DNA of 64,000 bases from Pseudomonadota bacterium (GTDB lineage Bacteria; Pseudomonadota; Alphaproteobacteria; UBA9655), in the NCBI GenBank assembly GCA_018242065.1, contig JAFECQ010000017.1:49217-113216 (forward strand), read 5' to 3'. Each line of letters starts with the position of its first letter. The first letter of the stretch is position 1. Shown piece by piece: positions 46,730-55,776 of this stretch. Both the position numbers and the translations under genes were made by a program. The notes under the pieces are model-generated. The model was not told where the DNA came from, did not search any database, and saw nothing but the letters and a program-made list of their open reading frames with translations.

Positions 46730-48616
46730 ATGCTTTATAAATTTTTAAAATTTTGCGTTATGATAATTGTACTCTCTGTAGTTTCAAATAATGTTTTTGC
46801 AATGGATGATTATCTTGATGAAGAAGCTGTCGATTTCAGGCGTCCACTGCTTAGAGAGGCGGATTCTGATGTTTTGGTAGTAGCACCACCCGCTTTACTC
46901 AACGATGATCCTAATCATCCAACTCGTGTGGCTATTAATCGGTTGTTGGAGAGGATTCTTGGCGAGAATACGCATCTTATTTCAGACTCTAGACCACAAG
47001 TCCAATCCGCAATTGTCATTTACACTCCTAGAGATGAAAGGGCTGTAAGTCTGGGGCCGATTCCCTGGGATGATTCTGCATTATTTTTGAGAGAGTTCGA
47101 TGAGCGTATGTTTCTTAACCCTCGTTCTAAAAAAACGATTGTTATGCAGATCCTGGGAGCTTTAGAGGGGCCTGCGGGGGCGATTGCACTGACTCCTTTC
47201 GTTATGGGTATTTCTGCGAACCTTATTACCTTTATTCCCCCTGGAGGGAACGCAGACTTGGGGATAGCCATAACGGGAATGTTGTTAGCTGCACCTGCGG
47301 TAATGCGTCAGATGTATGACCGTCTAGGAAAAATAGGTCACTATTTTTGGGACGAAGAGAGGGGGCTAACGCCAAGCAGAGCAGACAAAAAACCGCACAC
47401 CTTAAAATTTGAAAAGGAATGTTGCGGTTCTTGTTCCTTTTCTGTTCTTAAGTTGGGAACCGTTTTCTCTCTGTTTAATGCTACGTTACGATCACTTCCA
47501 GTAGGCTTGTTATTCTGGGAGATATTGAGATTTTCTCCTGTTCCTAGAGACTGGCTTATTGGGCCACTCGTTTTGCTGTATTTTGAAAAAACCTATGAAG
47601 AAAGTCAGAGAGTCGTCCATTCTGCCGCTAAGCAATCGTGGACTAGAGAAGTTCATATGATGCATGAGAAGAAAGAAATTCTTAAGCAGCGCTTAAAAGA
47701 AATGAAGTGGCGTATTAATTCCAAAGGAAGTGATGAGCTTGTAAACTGGCTTTTTGATGAAATTGAAAGAGAAAAAGATAAACTGAGGGAGGATAAAGCC
47801 TCACCGTCGGGTCGAAACCGCGAACACGTCTCAATATTAAGTCTGTTTCTTACTCAAAGAATTGCAGCAGATATATATGAGGACGCTGTAAGGCAGGTGA
47901 CGGGAAGGCGGGGGCATGTTCAAGATACAGAATTGCTTGAAGCAGCCCAGACTTTGGCTGCTTCGTCTCCTGAGAAAATGATCCGATTAATTGGGGATCT
48001 CGATCAAAGAGCCGATAAAACAAGAGCAAGAGCCTTTCTCGAAAATTCGGCACTTTTCTCTCAAGGAGTAGCAACCCCGGGCCGCTTTTTAGTTGTTCTT
48101 TGGGCAATTCAAAATATTCTTATTTATTCGGGGGTAGATGCTGATACAGCTTTTTATGCTGCAACGGGTGTAGGTGTGATTGATGTGCTTTGTAGAGCAA
48201 TAACTGAGTGGGATATGCAGAAAGAAACTTTTTTAAGCTTTAGACGTTTTGGGTCTCGCAGCATGGATTTTTGGCCAGTGAGATGGATTGGTACTGGAAT
48301 TTCTTTTGTAGTCTCTCTTGTCTTTACTCTTCCTCCCTTTGCTATTATTTATAAATTATTGGGAGACTCTGTTCCAAGTTATATAAAAATTCTCTTTTCT
48401 GTGGCAACGGCACCTTCAGAATTCAGTTCGTTTTTCGACTTTTTTTCTCGTAAATATAAGAACGTTATTACAGGGATGGCAACGTTACACATTACAACAA
48501 TCAAACAAAAAAGAGCCTTTTTGAACCAAAAATTTGAGGAGTTATCCGAAGCGATAGACGGGTTTGATCAAACGACTACTGAGGGGGCCTACCATCTAAT
48601 GGAAAGAGGACTTTAA
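46730..48616 (+). CDS. Polytopic membrane protein with signal peptide, unknown family
   Basis: 628 residues. Signal peptide about 1-24 (MIIVLSVVSNNVFAM end). A hydrophilic region to about 135 is followed by hydrophobic segments near 135-190 (two), 238-265, 275-290, 440-480 (two) and 520-545, separated by a charged, probably coiled-coil stretch (about 300-350, EILKQRLKEMKWRINSKGSD). A CCGSCSF cluster precedes the third hydrophobic segment. No catalytic motif. A GAGGGGC ribosome binding site supports ATG 46730. It carries no family module but shares the habit of a signal peptide ending before Met. Confidence 0.6.
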   Translation: MLYKFLKFCVMIIVLSVVSNNVFAMDDYLDEEAVDFRRPLLREADSDVLVVAPPALLNDDPNHPTRVAINRLLERILGENTHLISDSRPQVQSAIVIYTPRDERAVSLGPIPWDDSALFLREFDERMFLNPRSKKTIVMQILGALEGPAGAIALTPFVMGISANLITFIPPGGNADLGIAITGMLLAAPAVMRQMYDRLGKIGHYFWDEERGLTPSRADKKPHTLKFEKECCGSCSFSVLKLGTVFSLFNATLRSLPVGLLFWEILRFSPVPRDWLIGPLVLLYFEKTYEESQRVVHSAAKQSWTREVHMMHEKKEILKQRLKEMKWRINSKGSDELVNWLFDEIEREKDKLREDKASPSGRNREHVSILSLFLTQRIAADIYEDAVRQVTGRRGHVQDTELLEAAQTLAASSPEKMIRLIGDLDQRADKTRARAFLENSALFSQGVATPGRFLVVLWAIQNILIYSGVDADTAFYAATGVGVIDVLCRAITEWDMQKETFLSFRRFGSRSMDFWPVRWIGTGISFVVSLVFTLPPFAIIYKLLGDSVPSYIKILFSVATAPSEFSSFFDFFSRKYKNVITGMATLHITTIKQKRAFLNQKFEELSEAIDGFDQTTTEGAYHLMERGL

Positions 48617-48622
48617 GAAGAG

Positions 48623-49384
48623 TTACTCCAAAAACTGTTCCCTTAAGATGCGCTCCTCTAGATGATGATCATGGTCGAAGAGGAGGGTGACAGAATGGCC
48701 TTTGCATTGGGAGATAGAGACGGTTGTAACATCACGGATCTCTGTGAAGTCCGCAACCGCACTGACGGGGCGTTTATGAGGCTCAAGGACTGTAAAGGTA
48801 ACGTGGGCTGTTTCAGGTAAAAGGGCGCCCTTCCATCGACGGGGGCGGAATGCGCTAATAGGCGTCATGGCTAAAAGAGGGGATCCTAAAGGAAGAATAG
48901 GGCCATGGGCAGAAAGGTTATAAGCCGTACTGCCAGCTGGCGTTGAAACGAGGATGCCGTCGCACACCAGCTCTTGCAAGCGGGTAACTCCATCAATATC
49001 AATTTGAATTTTTGCAGCTTGCCGTGTTTCGCGTAAAAGAGAAACTTCATTAAAAGCCAATGCCTTGGTAGTACCTTGTCCATTTTGATGAACGATCATC
49101 TCAAGGGGGTAAAGGGGACTTGCTTTTGCGTGTTCAAGACGACTGATAAGATCATGAGGAGAAAGTTCGTTCATTAAAAAACCAACGCTTCCACAATGAA
49201 TGCCATAAATGGGGATGTGAGAATCAAGGGAGGTATGCATTGTCTCTAACATAAATCCATCACCCCCAAGGGCGATGAGGATTTCCGCATCATGTGGAGC
49301 AACAGAGGGATACAAAGCTTCAAGCGTTGCTTTTGCCTGTAGGGCTTCAGGAGCCGTTGAGGAAAGAAATGCAATTTTGGGCAT
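48623..49384 (-). CDS. nadK: NAD kinase
   Basis: 253 residues. The GGDG motif is at 40-43 (LIALGGDGFMLETMH), and the NAD-binding NE/D motif appears as KALAFNEVSLLRET; TPAGSTAYNLSAHGPI is the conserved substrate loop. It phosphorylates NAD to NADP. It is on the same strand as the rpmH-engB group, 73 bp after engB. Confidence 0.94.
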   Translation of the reverse strand: MPKIAFLSSTAPEALQAKATLEALYPSVAPHDAEILIALGGDGFMLETMHTSLDSHIPIYGIHCGSVGFLMNELSPHDLISRLEHAKASPLYPLEMIVHQNGQGTTKALAFNEVSLLRETRQAAKIQIDIDGVTRLQELVCDGILVSTPAGSTAYNLSAHGPILPLGSPLLAMTPISAFRPRRWKGALLPETAHVTFTVLEPHKRPVSAVADFTEIRDVTTVSISQCKGHSVTLLFDHDHHLEERILREQFLE

Positions 49385-49457
49385 ATATATTACTTATCTC
49401 TTGTTTCATAAATCTTACATTTAATTTAGGAGGAATATAAGAGGAATTTTTTGAATC

Positions 49458-50093
49458 TTAGCCCACCAGGGCTGCGATTGTCTTGCGTAGAGGATCAAGG
49501 CCATGGCCCTTATGGGAGCTGGTCAAAATGGGAGTTGGAAAAGCAGCAGGGTGCTTTTTCAGGGTGATTGTTACTGATTCAATTAAGGTTTCAAGGTGTT
49601 CAGATGTTGATTTATCTGCCTTCGTGAGAACGATTTGATAAGAAACAGCGGCCTTATCCAATTCTTCCATCACTAATTCATCGGTGGCTTTGAATCCATG
49701 TCGGCTATCGATTAAAAGAAAGACACGCTTTAAAGGACCGCGGCCTTTTAGATAATCTTGAATCAGGTGGGACCATACTTTGATCTTTGCTTTTGAAACA
49801 GCGGCATAACCATAACCTGGCATATCGACGATATAAAATTTATCCCCTAACAGAAAAAAGTTCAGCTGTTGGGTGCGACCAGGTGTATGTGAGACGCGAG
49901 CCAAACTGTTACGCCCTAAAAGGGCGTTGATAAGGCTAGACTTTCCAACATTCGATCGTCCGGCAAAGGCAATTTCAGGAAGGGTAGGGGGCGGCAAAAT
50001 TTCCATCTTGTCCGCTCCCGCCACAAACGTACATTCTTGAGCAAAAAGCCAGTGTACATAATCCTTAATTTTAGACTGCATCTCGCTTGGCAT
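49458..50093 (-). CDS. engB: Ribosome-biogenesis GTPase EngB (YihA/YsxC)
   Basis: 211 residues. G1 GRSNVGKSS at 45-53, G3 DMPGYGYA, G4 TKAD, and the conserved HTPGRTQQLNFF switch. It assists large-subunit assembly. Its start lies 23 bp inside the end of yidC; ATG at 50081 is an alternative that trims four residues. Confidence 0.95.
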   Translation of the reverse strand: MPSEMQSKIKDYVHWLFAQECTFVAGADKMEILPPPTLPEIAFAGRSNVGKSSLINALLGRNSLARVSHTPGRTQQLNFFLLGDKFYIVDMPGYGYAAVSKAKIKVWSHLIQDYLKGRGPLKRVFLLIDSRHGFKATDELVMEELDKAAVSYQIVLTKADKSTSEHLETLIESVTITLKKHPAAFPTPILTSSHKGHGLDPLRKTIAALVG

Positions 50094-51771
50094 GTTTTGC
50101 TTTTTTTCCTTCTGCGCGCCTCATAATAAGCCATTGTTGCGCAATTGAGAGCGTGTTATTCCAAGCCCAGTAGATAACAAGTCCGGCAGGGAATTGAGCC
50201 AAAAGATACGTAAAGAAAGGAGGCATAAAAAGAAACATCTTTGCTTGCGTTGGATCTGCTGGTGGAGGGCTAAGCTTTTGTTGCAAGAACATCGTTATTC
50301 CCATGATGATGGGCCACGCACCGATCATGAGGAAAGAGGGAGGATCCCAAGGAATCAAACCAAATAGATTAAAAATAGTTGTGGGATCGGGCGCAGAAAG
50401 ATCATGAATCCAGCCATAAAAAGGAGCTTGGCGCATCTCAATCGAGACAAAGAGAACCTTATAGAGTGCAAAGAAAACAGGGATTTGAATAATCATGGGT
50501 AGGCAACCGGCCATAGGGTTGACCTTTTCTTTTTTATACATTTCCATGACTTTTTCATTCATTTTCATGCGGTCGTCTGCGTACCGTTCACGGATTTTTT
50601 CAATTTCCGGTTGGAGTATTTTCATCTTACCCATTGATTCATAGGACTTATTGGCAAGGGGGAAGAAAAGTAATTTGATTAAAACGGTTAATGCTAAAAT
50701 CGCGAGACCAAAATTTCCAAGAAATCCTTTTAGAAACTCAAGTGCATAAAAGATAGGCTTTGTCAGGAAGTAAAACCATCCGAAATCTACGGCCAAATCA
50801 AAATGATTCATACCAATTGTTTCTTCGTACCCATCAAGAAGACGCAATACTTTTGCACCGGCAAAGAAGTGATCTGTGATTTCAATACTTTTCCCTGGTT
50901 CCAAATTAAGAGGATCTCTTTGGTAAATTGCCGTAATTAAGGTTGCCTCTCCTGTTCCTTGACGTGTGTAAGAAGAGCTAATGTCAGCTTTAGGATCTGG
51001 AACAAGCGCTGTTAACCAATACTTGTCGGTTAAACCAAACCATCCTGGCGATTTTGGATTTTGAATCAAACCTGTTTTTGAGAGATCATCATAACTGGGA
51101 TCATTGAGCTTGCCATTGAAAACCCCGACGGGTCCTTCATGAAGGATAAAGAAACCTGAGGATTTTGGTTCGCCCTGACGCGCTAAAAATCCCTGGGGAG
51201 AAAGAGCAACCGGCGCTGAACCTGTATTGGTTACTTTTTGAGTGATTGAGAACATATAATGTTCATCGATTGAAATGAGCTGATGGAAGACGAGTCCTTG
51301 CCCATTGTCCCATGTCAATGTGACGGGAGTTTGAGGAGTTAAATTGAGACCATTTGTTTGCCAAACAGTTTTTTCATTGGGTACAGAGACTTGCGTTCCA
51401 ACCCATCCAAATCGAGCGTAGTACGCATGAGGCGTTGTTTGTGGAGAAAGAAGAATGATCTCTGGACTCTGAGGGTCAACGGTCTCTCGATATTTTACAA
51501 GCGTAAGATCATCTAAAAGAGCTCCCTCTAAATTAATTGATCCTTTGACACTTTCACTTTGAATGAGAAGCCTACGTGGTGCAATTTTTAAGCCTTCCTC
51601 TCGTGTCATGGTTTGAGAAGCTGGCTGGGGAGTTGGTTGAGGCAGAGGGGCTTGCTGTTCCGTTTGTTGATTCGCCCCTTTTTGTGGTGTTGAGGGAAAC
51701 AAATATTGAAACCCAAACAAAATAGCAACAGAGAGGACGGCTGCGATAATAAGATTCTTTTGATCGTTCAT
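50071..51771 (-). CDS. yidC: Membrane protein insertase YidC
   Basis: 566 residues. N-terminal membrane helix (MNDQKNLIIAAVLSVAILFG), a Pro/Gln-rich linker, the large periplasmic beta domain (about 60-345), then the five-helix insertase core (about 350-550) with KMKILQPEIEKIRERYADD and NPMAGCLPMIIQIPVFFALY. A basic tail (KKAKHAKRD) may bind ribosomes. It lies 3 bp after yidD. Confidence 0.97.
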   Translation of the reverse strand: MNDQKNLIIAAVLSVAILFGFQYLFPSTPQKGANQQTEQQAPLPQPTPQPASQTMTREEGLKIAPRRLLIQSESVKGSINLEGALLDDLTLVKYRETVDPQSPEIILLSPQTTPHAYYARFGWVGTQVSVPNEKTVWQTNGLNLTPQTPVTLTWDNGQGLVFHQLISIDEHYMFSITQKVTNTGSAPVALSPQGFLARQGEPKSSGFFILHEGPVGVFNGKLNDPSYDDLSKTGLIQNPKSPGWFGLTDKYWLTALVPDPKADISSSYTRQGTGEATLITAIYQRDPLNLEPGKSIEITDHFFAGAKVLRLLDGYEETIGMNHFDLAVDFGWFYFLTKPIFYALEFLKGFLGNFGLAILALTVLIKLLFFPLANKSYESMGKMKILQPEIEKIRERYADDRMKMNEKVMEMYKKEKVNPMAGCLPMIIQIPVFFALYKVLFVSIEMRQAPFYGWIHDLSAPDPTTIFNLFGLIPWDPPSFLMIGAWPIIMGITMFLQQKLSPPPADPTQAKMFLFMPPFFTYLLAQFPAGLVIYWAWNNTLSIAQQWLIMRRAEGKKAKHAKRDAV

Positions 51772-51774
51772 GAT

Positions 51775-51993
51775 TTATTCTTCCTTTACAGGATCAAAAC
51801 CGTGTCCGCCCCAGGGATGACAACGGCATATTCTTTTAAGGGCTAAAATACTCCCCTTATAAGGACCATAACGGTCAAGGGCGTCAAGGGCATATTCGGA
51901 ACATGTTGGAAGAAAACGGCAGCGTGGCTGTAGGATAGGAGAAATAAAGAGGCGGTAAAAGTAAACGAAAACCTTTAAGGTGGAACGCATCAT
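51775..51993 (-). CDS. yidD: Membrane protein insertion efficiency factor YidD
   Basis: 72 residues, with the conserved [20 protein letters not shown] and [12 protein letters not shown] motifs. It assists YidC-dependent insertion. It overlaps the rnpA stop by 4 bases (ATGA). Confidence 0.95.
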   Translation of the reverse strand: MMRSTLKVFVYFYRLFISPILQPRCRFLPTCSEYALDALDRYGPYKGSILALKRICRCHPWGGHGFDPVKEE

Positions 51994-52343
51994 GACTCAA
52001 GTCTCTTATGTAATTTCAAAAGGGCCATTACTAATTCTTTTTCCATTAGAGCAAAATTACGTTTCAAAGCTTCTTCCCGTGCAATCAAGACATAATCCAT
52101 ACCAGCATGACCTGTGTGTGGAAAGGTGGTTCGTATGAGAACTCGCAGCCTTCGCTTTGCACGGTTACGCTCTACGGCTTTACCTACTTTTCGGCTTGCG
52201 GTTATGCCGGTTCGAAAAGGTCCATCGATGGCTCTCTTGTATGCTTGAATAATAAAAGCAGGAGTGACATATCGTTCTCCTGCTTTAGCCACTGTAACAA
52301 AATCGGATCGCTTCCGAAGACGTTCGAATAAAGAATTAAGCAC
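51990..52343 (-). CDS. rnpA: Ribonuclease P protein component
   Basis: 117 residues starting with GTG at 52343. The RNR motif is clear ([14 protein letters not shown]). The start codon lies inside the last codons of rpmH (8-bp overlap). The RNase P RNA is not in the window. Confidence 0.95.
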   Translation of the reverse strand: MLNSLFERLRKRSDFVTVAKAGERYVTPAFIIQAYKRAIDGPFRTGITASRKVGKAVERNRAKRRLRVLIRTTFPHTGHAGMDYVLIAREEALKRNFALMEKELVMALLKLHKRLES

Positions 52344-52470
52344 TCAAGCGCGCGCGGCCTTTAGCACGACGATTAGCAATGACCTTACGGCCACCAACGG
52401 TTGCCATACGAGCGCGAAAACCATGACGGCGCTTACGAATTAAATTGCTGGGCTGAAAAGTACGCTTCAC
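52336..52470 (-). CDS. rpmH: 50S ribosomal protein L34
   Basis: 44 residues starting with GTG at 52470, with GGAG 8-12 bp upstream. The sequence [20 protein letters not shown] followed by [20 protein letters not shown] and RLSA is canonical L34. It was too short for the usual length cutoff. It overlaps rnpA by 8 bp and heads the rpmH-rnpA-yidD-yidC-engB unit. Confidence 0.97.
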   Translation of the reverse strand: MKRTFQPSNLIRKRRHGFRARMATVGGRKVIANRRAKGRARLSA

Positions 52471-52621
52471 GTTGCTATCTCCTAACTATGCTCACTTATC
52501 TTGCTGTATAAGCACTTTAGACGCAGAAGTCAATTATAAGAACAAAGAAAGATGATATAATCCTTCCCATTCATCATAGAGTTAAGTAATCTAGGGAGAA
52601 TTTTTTCGAGGAGATTAGATA

Positions 52622-53818
52622 ATGAAAGAGTTTGGGTTAATTATAAAGCTGGCAGTATCTATTGTTTTAATTATGCTGTTTGGAGATTGGGTTCCTGAAG
52701 GAATTCAGCGAGCTTTTTTTACTCTCAGTGTATTGATGAAAGAAACACTGGTGTTTTTTATGCCCTTTATCATCTTTTCTTTTATCTTTGCCTGTCTTGC
52801 GGCTTTTCAGAAAAAAGCTCCACTTTTGATCGTGATGATCTTAGTTTTTGTGGTTATTTCTAATTTTATTTTTGTTCAAATTGGTTATTTTGCGGGGGAT
52901 ATTTGTTTGCCTTGCTTAGGTTATCATGCAGCAAATGCTGCTGAGAATGCGGGCGCTGCTATAGAACCGCTTGAACCATTTTTTTCTATTCCATTCCCTC
53001 ATATTATTAGCATTGATATGGCGCTTCTCTTGGGCGCGCTTGTCGGTCTATATGGCGCCTTCTTTGGCAATGAAAAACTGGCCGCTTGTGGCAGTTTCTT
53101 AAGAGATCTCGTTCAAGCGGGTCTTACCAAGCTTTTCATTCCTTTGGTTCCTCTCTATGTGATTGGTTTTTTATTTAAAATTCAACATGATGAGTCCTTG
53201 ATTGAAATGTTTGCAGGTTACGGTCCTATGATTGGTTTGATTGTGACTGTGCAATTTGCCTCAATTCTCTTGTTTTATTTCAAAGCCAACTTGGGCAATT
53301 TTAGAGATATCAAAACGTCTTTAAGGAATGTGTTCCCTTCAGGTCTCGTTGCCCTTTCAACAATGTCGAGTATGGCAACCTTACCTTTAACTTTAGAGGC
53401 TGCTGAAAAAAATACAAAAAATAAAGCCGTAGGTCAGATCATGATTCCTGCAACAGTTAATATCCATCATGTCGGTGATTCTGTAGCTGTACCCGTTTTG
53501 ATTGCCGTTGTTTTAGCAATGCATGGGATTGATGCGATGAGCTATGGCACTTTTCTTATTTTTTCTATGTACTATATGGTTGCTAAATTTGGGGTGCCTT
53601 CTGTACCTGGAGGAGAACTTATTGTGCTTTTCCCTATTTTAGAAGGACAGTATGGATTTACAGACTCTATGAGTGGTCTTTTGACGACTCTATATATTTT
53701 GATGGATCCCTTTATCACGGTGACAAACGTTCTATCCAATGGCGCTCTTGCAATTTTCATGGATAAGATTTGTGGGCGGATGAAGGCCTTTCAAACTGTT
53801 GAGGAGAACCCAGCCTAA
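52622..53818 (+). CDS. Dicarboxylate/amino acid:cation symporter (DAACS family)
   Basis: 398 residues with about 8 membrane helices. The family hairpin regions are recognisable: the Ser-rich ALSTMSSMATLPLTLEAAEK, and IMIPATVNIHHVGDSVAVPV followed by the helix with NVLSNG. It would import glutamate, aspartate or C4-dicarboxylates with Na+ or H+, useful for a bacterium feeding on host cytoplasm. A GAGGAG site precedes ATG at 52622. It is divergent from rpmH. Confidence 0.88.
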   Translation: MKEFGLIIKLAVSIVLIMLFGDWVPEGIQRAFFTLSVLMKETLVFFMPFIIFSFIFACLAAFQKKAPLLIVMILVFVVISNFIFVQIGYFAGDICLPCLGYHAANAAENAGAAIEPLEPFFSIPFPHIISIDMALLLGALVGLYGAFFGNEKLAACGSFLRDLVQAGLTKLFIPLVPLYVIGFLFKIQHDESLIEMFAGYGPMIGLIVTVQFASILLFYFKANLGNFRDIKTSLRNVFPSGLVALSTMSSMATLPLTLEAAEKNTKNKAVGQIMIPATVNIHHVGDSVAVPVLIAVVLAMHGIDAMSYGTFLIFSMYYMVAKFGVPSVPGGELIVLFPILEGQYGFTDSMSGLLTTLYILMDPFITVTNVLSNGALAIFMDKICGRMKAFQTVEENPA

Positions 53819-53880
53819 GGACTTTTGTTTTTGCCTGAATGTATGTTACCTTTTTAGGATAAGAAAAGAAGGGAAACGAT

Positions 53881-54237
53881 ATGAAAAATACATTTGGTTG
53901 GATGCAAATGGGGGCTTCAGACCCCAAAAAAGCAAAAGAATTCTATGAAAAGCTATTTGATTGGTCACTCACCGAAAAGGCGATGAAAAATGGTGGCCAT
54001 CCTTATGTCGAGATCGATGCGGGAGAAGGTCCTTGTGCTGGCATTGCTCAGGGCGAGCAGGGGTCACATTGGATTCCTTTCGTAAATGTAAGAGATATTC
54101 ATGAATCCACAGATAAAGCTGAAAAATTAGGAGCAAAAATTATTGTTCCAATAACAGACCTTGGGGGAGATGAGGGGTTTTATAGTGTCTTTACCGACCC
54201 TACAGGTGCTGTTTTAGGACTTTACGCTCCGCGGTAG
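53881..54237 (+). CDS. VOC-superfamily (glyoxalase-like) protein
   Basis: 118 residues forming one VOC unit: GWMQMGASDPKKAKEFYEKL at the start and YSVFTDPTGAVLGLYAPR at the end. It resembles small glyoxalase/bleomycin-resistance-like proteins of the CFP30-type half. Function not predictable; metal ligands are not obviously all present. It is 62 bp after the symporter and preceded by AAGGGAAACG. Confidence 0.8.
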   Translation: MKNTFGWMQMGASDPKKAKEFYEKLFDWSLTEKAMKNGGHPYVEIDAGEGPCAGIAQGEQGSHWIPFVNVRDIHESTDKAEKLGAKIIVPITDLGGDEGFYSVFTDPTGAVLGLYAPR

Positions 54238-54265
54238 GGAGACTCTCCTCCATCATAATAACCTC

Positions 54266-54375
54266 CTGGATTGCTTCGTAGAAACAAAGTTTCTCCTCGC
54301 AATGACGAACTTTTGTATAAAAAAGAAAAATTCGTCATTGCGACCGCGAGCATAGCGAAGCGGGAAGCAATCCAG
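54266..54375. repeat. Dispersed inverted repeat with CTGGATTGCT termini, copy 2
   Basis: 110 bp between CTGGATTGCT and AGCAATCCAG, with a second inner inverted pair CGCAATGACGAA / TTCGTCATTGCG, so the whole element can fold into one long hairpin. It shares its termini with the element at 12025-12158. It lies between the VOC gene and the EamA transporter. No coding content. Confidence 0.85.
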
Positions 54376-54418
54376 CCTTCTTTACTAAAATGTTTGAGTG
54401 TTAAAAAAGGACCCTTAA

Positions 54419-55336
54419 GTGGCTGAATATAGGATGACAACTTTTATAGAGGGGCTTTCTCCAAAACTTGTTGGGGCTTCATTTATGTTAATGTGGGCTC
54501 TTAGTTTCAGTACAGCTATGTCCTTTGCAAAATCGCTCTCCCCAGAAGTTGACAGTGTTATTGTTCTTTTTATGCGGTATTTTTTTGGTCTTCTTTTTTT
54601 TAGCCCTTTTATTATGCGCGTAGGCATCAAGGGCTTTTCAACAAAGCGCCTGCCACTTCATATTTTACGTGTTCTTTTTGTGGGAATTGCGATGGGCTGT
54701 ACGTATTATGCATACCGGAACTTACCTTTAGCTCTCGCTACATCGATTGGTATGACGGGGCCATTATTTACAACGCTTTTGTCATTACTAATTTTAAAAG
54801 ACTCCGTCTCCTTTTCAAAATGGCTTTTGATTATTTTTGGGTATCTGGGTGTGGTCGTTATGGTTCGGCCTCATGAAATGCCTGTTAGTTTGGGCGTTTG
54901 GGTGGAACTCTTTGCTAATCTTTTTGCAGCACTTGCGATTGTTTGTACAAAGCTTTTATCACGAACGGAAAGTACAGTGACGATCATGCTTTACACAACG
55001 ACAGCGACAACATTTTTTGGAGGGCTTGTGGCTATAAGTGTCTGGAAGACGCCAGCACTCCATGATTTACTCATTTTGATGGCAGTGGGTGCCTTTGGTG
55101 TTTTTTCTCAATATGCTTATGTATCTGCCCTTAAATATGCAAATCCCTCTTATCTTTCACCATTTGAATATACACGTCTGTGTTTTGCTGTTCCTGTAGG
55201 CTATTTCTTTTTCCAAGAAGTTCCCACGGCATGGACGTTTGTAGGAAGTTTTATGATTATTGCTGCAACCTATGGATTAACCCGCCTTGAGCTTACTTAT
55301 CAAAATCCAAAACCGGACGAAATGATATCTCCATAG
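54419..55336 (+). CDS. DMT-superfamily (EamA) transporter
   Basis: 305 residues, about 10 membrane helices in two EamA repeats (about 15-145 and 160-295), with the conserved GPLFTTLLSLLILKD of repeat 1 and PSYLSPFEYTRLCFAVPVGY of repeat 2. It resembles the RhaT/S-adenosylmethionine-transporter-like group found in intracellular alphaproteobacteria, but the substrate is not shown by the sequence. GTG at 54419 has AAGG 9 bp upstream; ATG at 54434 is an alternative. The 3' end overlaps the next gene on the opposite strand by 44 bp. Confidence 0.85.
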   Translation: MAEYRMTTFIEGLSPKLVGASFMLMWALSFSTAMSFAKSLSPEVDSVIVLFMRYFFGLLFFSPFIMRVGIKGFSTKRLPLHILRVLFVGIAMGCTYYAYRNLPLALATSIGMTGPLFTTLLSLLILKDSVSFSKWLLIIFGYLGVVVMVRPHEMPVSLGVWVELFANLFAALAIVCTKLLSRTESTVTIMLYTTTATTFFGGLVAISVWKTPALHDLLILMAVGAFGVFSQYAYVSALKYANPSYLSPFEYTRLCFAVPVGYFFFQEVPTAWTFVGSFMIIAATYGLTRLELTYQNPKPDEMISP

Positions 55337-55547
55337 AATGAGCGCCATATGCAGCTTGTGGTTTTCCACTGTTGCAGCTGGCTTTACACGCAAACAAGTG
55401 ATCATCGCAAGAGTTAAATGTATGAGACTTGCGAGCATTGCAGCTTTGTTTGATGCCATAACATCTGCTATGACAAGAGGACGGAGAATCCGCTTTTACA
55501 GGTAAGGCAAAAATAATCATGATGGCCATAAGATTGAAGAATTTCAT
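55293..55547 (-). CDS. Small secreted Cys-rich protein
   Basis: 84 residues. Signal peptide MKFFNLMAIMIIFALPVKA, then a mature part of 65 residues with six cysteines in the pattern CHSRC, CNARK, CDDHLFACKASC, enough for three disulphides. A strong AGGGAGGAAAC site precedes ATG at 55547. Family not recognised. It overlaps the end of the EamA gene by 44 bp on the opposite strand. Confidence 0.65.
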   Translation of the reverse strand: MKFFNLMAIMIIFALPVKADSPSSCHSRCYGIKQSCNARKSHTFNSCDDHLFACKASCNSGKPQAAYGAHSMEISFRPVLDFDK

Positions 55548-55621
55548 GAGTTTCCTCCCTTAAAATGTGAACCTTTTCACTAGAGGTACCAGAAAAAGGT
55601 TAACAAATTGCAAAAGGGGTT

Positions 55622-55649
55622 TTGAAGAGTCTTGATTCAGCGGTATACT
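55622..55649 (+). promoter_or_regulatory. Promoter of tRNA-Glu
   Basis: TTGAAG (55622-55627), 16 bp, TATACT (55644-55649), 20 bp before the tRNA 5' end. Confidence 0.5.
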
Positions 55650-55669
55650 TCAGGTACAAGGCAATTAAT

Positions 55670-55745
55670 GTCCCCTTCGTCTAGAGGCCCAGGACACCGC
55701 CCTCTCACGGCGGCAACACGGGTTCGAATCCCGTAGGGGACGCCA
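55670..55745 (+). tRNA. tRNA-Glu (anticodon CTC)
   Basis: 76 bases that fold into a full cloverleaf: acceptor GTCCCCT/AGGGGAC, anticodon stem CCGCC/GGCGG with loop CTCTCAC giving anticodon CTC, T arm ACGGG-TTCGAAT-CCCGT, and an encoded 3' CCA after discriminator G. It reads GAG codons. Confidence 0.96.
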
Positions 55746-55776
55746 TTCATAAACAAAATAAACCTTATGATTCATA

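Noticed and set aside
52471..52621. Possible replication origin next to rpmH
   Set aside because: rpmH is near oriC in some bacteria, but no DnaA-box cluster (TTATCCACA-like) or AT-rich unwinding repeat is visible and dnaA is absent.
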